Shown piece after piece: positions 55,811 to 64,000 of a DNA stretch of 64,000 bases. Source of the stretch: Balamuthia mandrillaris (Eukaryota > Discosea > Longamoebia > Balamuthiidae); NCBI GenBank assembly GCA_031835245.1, contig JAVKOQ010000243.1:1-64000 (forward strand), in the 5' to 3' direction. The position numbers were made by a program, and so were the translations under genes. Numbering within the stretch: position 1 is the stretch's first letter; the number at the start of each line of letters is the position of its first letter. Below the pieces are notes generated by a model, which ran no database searches, was not told the DNA's origin, and saw only the letters and a program-made list of their open reading frames with translations.

Positions 55811-58701
55811 GTTCGATTTTCCTATCATTTCGTTCCGTGTCTATTATTTTTTGTCTCCTATCCTTCCTTTCTCTTTCTCACTTTACGTTTTTTCAAAGCG
55901 AGACTTGGTGGATGCGATATCAACAGATATTAGCATTCCGCTTTGTTCCATCAACAAAGTGCGCCTCAAGTTTGGGGAGATGAGTATGTGGTGCTTTGCT
56001 CAATTATATTGCAAGAACCTTCGCACCATCCTCTTCCGACTTCCCAATCAACGTCGTCGAGTGACACCTACCTCAATCTCAAGCTTGTGCTCTTCTCCTT
56101 CTCTTAATCAACATCCTTCTGCTTATTCTTCCTCTCCTCGTTCCTCTTTCTTTCCTGCTTCTCCTTCTACTTTCCCTACTTCTTCTTCAACGTTTGATGC
56201 AACGAAGCGGGACCAATCCTTTGTGTTTCCGATCGCGTCACCATCTTCTGTATCGAGTATAACAGTTGAAAGTGTTGACGAGCTGAATGAACTGGAAGAG
56301 GTTGGCGATGCAGCAGAAGAACACGAAGATGAAGAAGAACCAGAAGATGAAGAACAGGAACACGAGGAACCAGAAGACATTTTAGAGGATAAACCATCGT
56401 CTTCTTCAACTGCAAAAGAAGGAAGGCTGTGGCAATGGTTAAGAAAGCACTCCATCGAAGGAGAGAAAGACATCAGTGCATCTCCGTCTTCTTCAGAACC
56501 CAGAAGAAGTAAAAGTGACACATTCTTAAAAGATGTTCCGACCAGGGAAAATCAAAACGTTGTTGCTGCGAAAGAGAATGAACAACAAAAGGTGAGACTG
56601 AGGCAACAACCTGCCATCGTTCAAAGGATTGTTAAACGAGGTATTATCTTATTATTCTTCCCTCTTAAGTCGCTGGTAACTGATCATGATCACAAAACAA
56701 AAGCTTTTCCATCGAGGATGGAAGAACTCTTTGCTTTTAGCAACCAAGAAACGTTTTTGCAAGAAGAGGACGGGTGGAACATTTATTCTCCTATAGAGGA
56801 ATACAAACGCTTGCAACTCATTCCGTCTCGTAACTGGTATTTTGTTCTGTTGCTCTTTTTTTTTTTTGTCACTCTTTTCTTTTGCTTACTCTAAGAAATA
56901 ATAACCCGAAGGCGGATCACAAAACTCAACGTAAACTATGATCTATGTGAGACCTACCCATCCTTAATCGTTGTTCCAGCAGCAGTCTCCGACCAAGAAC
57001 TGCAAGCCGTTGCCGCTTTTAGGGCCAAACGTCGCGTTCCAGCGGTCGTTTGGAAGCACGCCACAAATGGGGCGACCATCACTCGATGCAGCCAACCTCA
57101 TGTCGGGGCAGGGATGATGATGGTCCATCGGCCTTTCGCTCTTGTAGGGAATAAGAGTAGGTGCACTGAAGATGAGAAGTACATTCAGGTGCTGCGTATG
57201 TTGACTCCCCAAACACAGAGGCTTTATTTGTTGGATTCTAGACCGATCGTTAATGCTGTTGCGAATAGTTTCATCAAAGTATTCTCACCTCTTCTCCTTC
57301 TCTTCTTCAGTCCTCGTTTTTTTTTTCATTTCTAGTTCTCTCGTTTTCCTTCCTCCCTCTTGCGTTTTCTAACCTCGTTCTCGTTTTCTTTCGTTTTTGA
57401 CGAACAAAACATGAAGGGCGGATCCGAGAGAACAGAAATCTATCGCGGTTGTGAGATGAGGTACTTAGGTATAGGCAACATTCGAGTGATGAATGAAAGT
57501 TTCCGCAGGCTTAAAGAAATATGTCAAATACAGTTCAACCTTTCATTTCCTGCCGGAAACGTATCAGCTCATCTTGGTCCTTCGGCGTCTTCTGCTTCTT
57601 TCTCTTCTTCCAATGCTTCCGTTTCGTCATCATTCGGTTCAACTTCATCTTCTTCTCCCACCTCATCGTCTTCTTCCTCGTCACCTTCCTCCCCGTCCAA
57701 CGCCTCAAATAATTATGGAAACAGCAACTTTCTCTCATTGTTGGAGTCGACGCGTTGGTTAGATAATGTGAGCCTCATTCTAAGCAGCGCTCTTACCATC
57801 GTTGAACTTATAGACAAAGCTGGTGTTTCTATTGTTACCCATTGCACTGATGGATGGTTTGTGTCTTCTATTCACTGCTTTTCTCTTCTCTTCTCCTCTC
57901 CTCTCTTCTAACCAGTTCTTTGTCCTTACAGGGACAGAACTTCACAACTAACAGCACTAGCTCAGCTCCTTCTTGATCCGTTCTATCGCACTATTCGTGG
58001 TTTTGAAATACTCATCGAAAAGGTAGTTTGTTTTTCCCTCTGTGGTTTTTCTAATGCCTTTCTCAACTTTTCTTACACAATTGTTTAAAAAAAAGGAGTG
58101 GATAAGTTTTGGCCATCAGTTTAACGTAAGAACAGGTCATACCGCCAAAAAGAAGCGCGAAAGCTCTCCCATCTTCTTGCTCTTCATCGATAGCGTGTGG
58201 CAAGTCATGCAGCAGTTCCCCTCCTCCTTCGAGTTCAACGAACGGTTCCTCATCACTCTTTTGGACCACCTTTACAGTTGTCGCTTCGGCACCTTTTTGG
58301 CCAACTGCGAGAAAGAGAAGAAGTTCATCTATGATCTGGAGCACACCACAAAGTCGTTGTGGTCCTACATGAACGCTCCAAAACGAAGAAAAAGATTCCT
58401 GAACTATTACTACCACTTTAAGCATCATCATCATCATCGTCATCACTCTTCTTCAGCTTCAAAGAACAAGCACAGCAAAAGAGGAGGAGAAGAAGAGGAA
58501 GAACTGCGAGTTCTTTATCCAGTTGTGAAAGTGAAAAAGTTGAAGCTGTGGACCAATTATTATATGCGATGGGTCAAAGAGATGAAAGAAGAAGAAGACA
58601 CTCACGCCTGGATGAGAGAAGCAGTGGTACGGTTGGAAGAAGAGCAGCAACGAAACGAAGCAGCGGAGGAGAAGAAAAAGAAAGTGGCTCATAGGGAATA
58701 A
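52153..58701 (+). CDS. Myotubularin-family phosphoinositide phosphatase with long N-terminal region
   Basis: Nine-exon model, join(52153..52674, 52878..54173, 54261..54982, 55124..55736, 55899..56836, 56912..57278, 57417..57856, 57932..58022, 58096..58701), 1864 residues. The first 850 residues are charged and Ser/Asn-rich, with ubiquitin-like or talin-F0-like pieces ([37 protein letters not shown]). A PH-GRAM region lies at about 990-1110 ([16 protein letters not shown]). The catalytic domain has [48 protein letters not shown] and the P-loop HCTDGWDRTS; the last is split by an intron after GW. The Cx5R residues are present, so the enzyme should be active on PI3P or PI(3,5)P2. The 54983-55123 intron is the weakest join: the flanking frame closes there, and an indel in the (TTC) run or two genes are alternatives. 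Confidence 0.85.
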
Positions 58702-58759
58702 AGATGTACATTGAACAAAATAAAAGGCTTTGTTGTTAAAATGCACAAGGGGGTGGCCA
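58702..58759. other. 58-base gap between convergent stops
   Basis: The myotubularin stop and the RhoGAP stop on the other strand are only 58 bases apart. AAAATAAAAGG at about 58718-58728 is a likely polyadenylation signal for the plus gene, so the two 3' UTRs must overlap. Confidence 0.6.
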
Positions 58760-61700
58760 TCATGTTTTGTTGTTGTTATAAGCATAAGAACGGGCTCGAA
58801 GCATGACGCTCGCTCTGCGTGGTTGCTTCACGCACAGGTGCTCAAAGTAAGCCAATATCTCATGAAAGTCAGAGCCCACCTCTGGTGGTACCAATATGCT
58901 CTCGTAGAATGCTTCTTCCTCCCTTGAAAGTGGGACAATTCTTCTCCGTTGTTGTGGCTGCTGTTGCTGATGTTGAGAAGGTGCGGTCACTGCGTTGGCA
59001 CTCGTAGTTCGAGGTGATGATTGTAGCTGTTGAGAAGGAGGAGCCCAAATGGGAGCTGTCGTCACCACCACTACCTCTGACGAAGACGAAGAAGAAGAAG
59101 AAGAAGAAGAAGGAGAAGAAGAAAAAGATGAAGAAGAAGGAGACATCACTGGAGAAGAATTGGAAGATGGTTTCGTTGGGTTAAGGGAAGAAGGGGAGGG
59201 CGTGATTGTTGATTTACTGAGAGGAGATATCGAAAGGTTGTTGGATCGTCGAACGGGTCTCGGAGGTCGTTTCGGTGAAGGAGTAGATGCGTCATTTGCA
59301 CTTGTATCTGTTGCTTGGTCAGAGGAGGAGGAAGAAGAAGAAGATGAGAGTTTGGAGGGAGGGTTATTTGTCGGCGTAGTAGGAGAAAGAGAGAAGGAAC
59401 GCAGAGAAGGAGCGCTTTCTGTATGTCTTCGAACAACTGGCCGTGGGGGCCGTTTAATAGTTGGGAGAAGCTGCTGAGCGCCTTCCTTTTGTTCAACTTT
59501 GCTACCATTGTTGTTGTTCAGAGAAAGAGAAGGAGCTGACAGCGAAAGATAACCGGTGCTACCACTCGTTTGAAACATTACCACTCTGGTCCGTTTATCC
59601 TCATCTTCGCCATCACCGTCCTGTATCACTGTAGAGACTCGAATGTTGGGTAACCCGTCCTTTGCTGATAAAGCAATGCTTTGGTCTTTAAGTCGAGTAT
59701 TGTCCTCTCCTTCCTCCTCTTCCTCTTCTTCTTCTTCCCAATAACCACTGCTATCTTCCTCTCCTTCATAGAATTCCGGCTCTTCTTGTTGTTCGTAATA
59801 TCCATCTCCTCCTTCGTAGTATGCTCCCTCTTCATCATATACGTAGTCTCCGGCTTCCGCCCATTCGCTGGTCTCTTCGTTCGAAGAGGAGTATGAGTCG
59901 CTTTTGAACATGGACAAGGTCTTTGCCAAAGACTGCATTTCATTTTCGGAGAGTATCTGACTGGGAGGAACGTTTGTTCGCCTTCTTCCTCTGCCATCTT
60001 GTGCTTCGGTTTCTTCTCCTGGAGGAGGTGCAAAGCTGACTGTTAAAGAAGAGGATGCCGATGAAGCTAGCGAAGGAGAAACGGAGGATTCGTTGGAGGA
60101 AGCAGAAGAAGGGAATGAAGCGTAGGAGGTGGTGGGAGAAGAAGAAGAGGAGGAAGGATTGGAAGAGGATGAAGAAGCGGAAGCAGAGTGAGAAGGACGA
60201 AAGTGAACGCTGTCAGAGCTGTGGGAAAGCGGGACAGCGTTGTTGTTGAAGTTGGCGTACGGAGAGACCGGGCGAAGATTTCGTGGAGAAATGAAAGAGG
60301 ATAGGGAAGCCTTCGAGGAAGACGATGAGGAGGAGCTTGAAGAAGGACGAACTGTGTACGCAGAAAGGACGGGACTGCGTTTTTTCTCCTTTGCAGAAGG
60401 GTTGGCGTCCACGAACAAGCCTTCAAGAGGAACCCGACCCGTAGAAGCACGCTCAGCCACCGTTTGCCCTTTCTTCGTCTTTTTGTCTTTGGAAGAAGAA
60501 GTAAGTGAGCCGCCGCTGTCTTGGCGTTTGGGAGGAGGCCTCAAGGATTGAGAGGACGAAGCATCAACTTCGAGGCTGCTTCGCATGGAACGAGAGCTCT
60601 TCGACTTGATGAGTCGTTTTTGTTTCTTCTTCTCTCGCTTTTCCTTCTTCTTCTCTTTCTTTGTTTTCTTTGGCTCTGTATTGTTGCTGCCTTCGCCCAA
60701 AGCCTTCCCGCTGGATGACAATGTAATGCTTGCCAAGGCTCCACTACCTCTGTTGCCGGCCGCTTCGTTTCTTGGTGGTTTATTTAACACTGTGGTTGTG
60801 CATTGTTAGCAAACATAGAACCAGAACAAGAAGATATGAAGAAGAATAAGCTGAAGAAAACCAGAAAAAAGAAGGATGAAAAGACGAAGAACAAGAAGAA
60901 CAAGAAGCAATTGGAGCTGTAGAAAAAGAAATAGAAGAATGAAGAAAAACATACGGATCATAGTATGGTTCGCATCGCCGACTGTAATACCCCCCAAAGC
61001 AGGTATTCTTCTGTCTCCTGAAGTGGAGTAGTCCGTTCCGATAAAGGTGCTGCTGGAGGTGCTGCCACCTACAATCTTCCGCGGGTCAGGCGCAAAGTTT
61101 ATGGCCACCATCGATTGTTTTTCTATCGAGGTGGGTGAATGAAGTGGAGAAGAGCCGCTGCCTCCTCCCTCTTTGTTGTTTGCCACTTTGTTCTTCTTCG
61201 AGCTTTTGCCGATGCTGATGCTTCGAATCTTTCGAAGGGTTAACCGAGGGGAATTCTTGTTGCTGGCGCTGTTGCTGTTGTTGAATGGGTGCAAAGCGTT
61301 GTTATGCTCTGCCATCATCATCATCTCTTCCACAGGAGAGTTTCTTCCTGGAGAGGAAGCGGAGGAATTGGATGCAGAAGAAGACGAAGCAGCAGAAGAG
61401 GCAACAGCAGAGGAGAAGTCAATACAGGAAGCCGAAGAAGAGAAGGAATTGGCATTTGAAGATAGCGACAAAGGTGAAGAAGAGGAGCAGTCCGTCAAAA
61501 GGTTGTTTGAAGAAGTTGCCGTTGAAGAGGAATCATCCCACAAGCCAAGCATCGTGCCTCGCTTCTTCTCCAGCTTGACGCTCTTCTTCTTTCTTTCTCT
61601 CTCCAATGCTAATGCCTCCTCTTCCGCAGCATGCTTGGCGATGGAGGCTGGCGAGGAGTGTTCCGCTCCAACGGGAACTCTTGTTTCCAGTCTTCTCTGC

Positions 61701-63846
61701 CCCTTTCGTCTCACCTTTCGCTTCTTCTTCTTGGTTTGTATTCGCTTCTTTTCCAACTCGTTCAGCGCGTTTGCCTGTTCATCTTCCTCTGCCATCTGAA
61801 GCAGCTGCTGTTGTAGGTCTTCTTCGCTCTCCTCCTTGGTAAACAGGAACAGAAAAGAGGTTCCCGGCTTGAAGGTAAGCACAGAGGCATCGTCCTCATA
61901 AAAGAAATCGTCGTCATCGCCGCCACCTCCTTCCTTCTCCTTCTCCTTTTCCTTCTCACCATTCTCTTCCTCATCTTCTTCATCGCCGGGAGCATCATCG
62001 GGGTCGCTCGTCTTCCTCTTCGTTGTTGTCGCGTTCTCCGCCTCCGCTATCCACTGTTTATCCAAGACGTACCCGCTGTTCTCAAAGAGGAACTGAATGA
62101 TGTCCTGAACCTGCTTCACCTCATCCGCTTCTCCAAAGCTGTCCGGCACGAGAATGCAGCTCCCAAAGAGGAAGCCCCACGGCACGTGCGGTAGCTTCTC
62201 CGGGCATGAATAGGAGGAGAGGTGCGAGAGGCTGTTGGAGACATGTTGCTGATGTTGAGTCATGTCCTCCAGAACAGAGGAAGAAGAGGTTGGGGATGGA
62301 GGAGACGCAGCATACACTGAGGAAGCAGGAGAGGGAGAAGAGGAAGGATGATAAAAAGAAGCGGACGAGGACGAGCGAGAGAGAGAGGCCATGGTGAGAA
62401 TGGGAAACTTGTCGGCGCTTTGGCCTTTGCTGTTCTCCTGCACGTGCCGCAGGCAGAGGATGAGCTTGCAAAGGGAGAGCAGGTTGTGCCTAGGAAGGGC
62501 GGATAAGAGAGAGGATAGCTTTTCTCGTTTCTCATGTTCGTCTGTTATTTCTGTTTGGTTGGTAAAGGAGTGAGAAAGAGAAGAAGAAGAAGAAGAAGAA
62601 GAAGAAGAAGAAGAAGAAGAAGAAGAACAAGAAGAAGAAGAAGAAGAAGAAGAAGAAGAAGAACAAGAAGAACAAGAAGAACAAGAAGAAGAACAAGAAC
62701 AAGAACAAGAACAAGAACAAGAACAAGAACAAGAACAAGAAGAAGAAGAAGAAGAAGAAGAAGAAGAAGAACAAGAACAAGAACAAGAACAACAAGAACA
62801 AGAACAACAACAAGAACAAGAACAACAACAAGAACAATAACAAGAACAACAAGAACAAGAAGACAGGAAGAAGGAGACAAGATCACAAGAACACGAACAA
62901 GACGCAGAAGCAGAAGCAGAAACAGTAGCAGAACAAAAAGAAGAAAGAGGAAAGAGGAAGGAGGAAAGGTGAAAGAAACCAGTGATAGCAATCCAGTCGC
63001 GGTAGTGAGACTTTGGGATGAGGGAGTCAGGCAGCTCTCGCAGAAACTTTACAAGAAGCAGACGCACGGTGCCCGATACTTTACATTTGTGCAAGTCTAC
63101 ATTCGTTTCTCCTTTTGTTTTTGTTGTTTGTGAGCAAAGAGGGAAGAATAAGAAAGAAGAAGAGAAGAACAAGAAGAAAGCAAACCATGATCGTAGGCGG
63201 TAACCCAGCTTTCTACAAGGCGGAGGTCTGACTCTTGCGGTGGCTTCCGAAAGAGCTCCATCAAGTCCGGTTCTGGAGGGACAGAACGATCCCAGAAGAG
63301 GCAGAGTTTATCGGAGAAGAACAGAAGGAGAAGATAGAGAGGAAACACTGTCAAAAAAGAAGGGAGACAGAAGAAAGCGAAACATAGTGAAGAAGGAGAA
63401 AAAAACACAAACTTGTGGAGCGGTAGAACAAAGCAATGTCTTCAAGAATAGGAGGGATGGCCCGGCGATATCTGTCACACAACACTTTCAACGGCACCGC
63501 AAACACCTTCGTTGGCTATCCAACAAGAGAGAGAGAGAGAGAGAGAGAGAGCACAACCGAACTGTTAAGTTTCTTCTGTTAGCTTTCTTGGGAGAAGCTC
63601 ATCTGGCGAACCTTGAAAACAATGCGAAGTGACAAGCACTTGGGCGGCGCCCTCCCGGCGCCGGGGGTGAGGTGAGAGCCTCCCTCCTGCTCCTCCAGGT
63701 TCAACCACCCTTGCTCTATCCATGGTTCCAGCGCGGACTGTCCAAAGTTGAGCTCTCGGGATGCCTTTCCGGAGGCCCCTTTCTTCTTTTTCCTCCGCCA
63801 GAGCGCTAGCGACAGGGTGAAGTGTTTGTGGCTTATGTTGCTGTGT
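58760..63846 (-). CDS. RhoGAP-domain protein with long disordered tail, 5' end off or near the right edge
   Basis: Six exons seen, complement(58760..60789, 60955..62550, 62980..63096, 63186..63347, 63413..63515, 63612..about 63846), over 1400 residues; phases consistent. The first visible exon (SHKHFTLSLALWRRKKKKG, LEPWIEQGWLNLEEQ) has no clear ATG, so the start is probably further 5'. RhoGAP parts follow: VFAVPLKVLCDRYRRAIPPI, ELFRKPPQESDLRLVESWVT, KVSGTVRLLLVKFLRELPDS, LSSLLSALPRHNLLSLCKLI. I do not see the usual GxFRxSG arginine-finger phrase in the 63186-63347 exon. The domain is interrupted by a 429-base intron full of TTC/TTG repeat. The C-terminal 1000 residues are Ser/Glu-rich and basic in parts, without known domains, ending near ILAYFEHLCVKQPRRASV. 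Confidence 0.8.
62578..62880. repeat. (GAA)n/(GAACAA)n intronic microsatellite
   Basis: About 300 bases of GAA and CAA triplets (TTC/TTG on the sense strand) making up most of the intron that splits the RhoGAP domain. Poly-Arg, poly-Leu/Phe and Cys-Ser frames across it are artefacts. Confidence 0.95.
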
Positions 63847-64000
63847 ATTGTTGCAAAAACAGTTAGAAAGAAGAAAGCACAGGAAGGGTAGTGAGGAGAG
63901 AAGGGAAGAGAGACGAGAGCGGAGAAAAAGGTGTTGCGAGCGGAGACTCAGCAGAGATAGACAGGAGAAGGAAGAGTGAAAGGAATGGAGAGAGAGAAGA
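63847..64000. other. Right edge, probable intron or 5' region of the RhoGAP gene
   Basis: Purine-rich on the plus strand. An acceptor-like acacag on the minus strand at about 63846-63851 suggests an intron begins here. No exon can be supported in the remaining bases. Confidence 0.35.

Noticed and set aside
62532-63133. Poly-Arg, Leu-rich and Cys/Ser-rich frames
   Set aside because: Translation of GAA/CAA repeats inside the RhoGAP intron.

Overview
This window is nuclear DNA from an intron-rich unicellular eukaryote. Genes lie close together on both strands. Most have several short introns, usually 60-150 bases, with GT-AG ends. Splice phases join cleanly, so I could build whole exon chains for most genes by hand. 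The gene set suits a crawling, phagocytic protist: a RasGEF, two RhoGAPs (one with a talin-F0-like head), a myotubularin with a ubiquitin-like front part, GRAM-VASt, nocturnin, and an F-box/WD40 protein. My best guess is an amoebozoan, perhaps a Balamuthia- or Acanthamoeba-like centramoebid. That is inference from gene content and style, not a database match.

Layout. 0-1.8 kb: a tandem repeat of about 135 bases and empty DNA. 1.8-5 kb: a PH/NPF-motif protein and one poorly resolved gene, both minus. 5.4-9 kb: three secreted SIMPL-domain (DUF541) paralogues, plus. 9.2-15.1 kb: nocturnin-like enzyme (-), calmodulin-like protein (-), GOT1 (+), CDK10-like kinase (-). 15.3-26.6 kb: RRP8 methyltransferase (+), RasGEF (-), MORN/F-box/WD40 protein (-), a coiled-coil membrane protein (+) and a small basic/acidic protein (-). 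27-29.4 kb: two more SIMPL genes (+). 29.7-40.2 kb: GRAM-VASt membrane protein (-), zinc-ribbon protein (-), a type I membrane protein and its decayed tandem copy (+), and a VWA/zinc-ribbon protein (+). 40.2-43.3 kb: a SIMPL fragment and two SIMPL genes (-), mirror-ordered relative to the 27-29 kb pair. 44-58.7 kb: F0-like/PH/RhoGAP protein (+), dual-specificity phosphatase (+), GOLD-like protein (+), SET/NAP histone chaperone (-), and the large myotubularin (+). 58.8 kb to the right edge: a RhoGAP protein (-) that runs off the window.

The most distinctive feature is the SIMPL family: seven intact genes and one fragment. All seven encode a cleavable signal peptide followed by one SIMPL domain. 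They share CAA-rich leaders, most have a TATA-like box 65-100 bases before the ATG, and two share an identical 48-base upstream block. They look like highly expressed secreted or endomembrane proteins spread by local and inverted duplication. Other recurring signals are a TGTCGACA palindrome and E2F-like GGCGGGAAA sites in 5' flanks, and intronic microsatellites that are nearly purine-free on the sense strand in both gene orientations.

I see no rRNA, complete tRNA, CRISPR array, transposon or virus-derived element.
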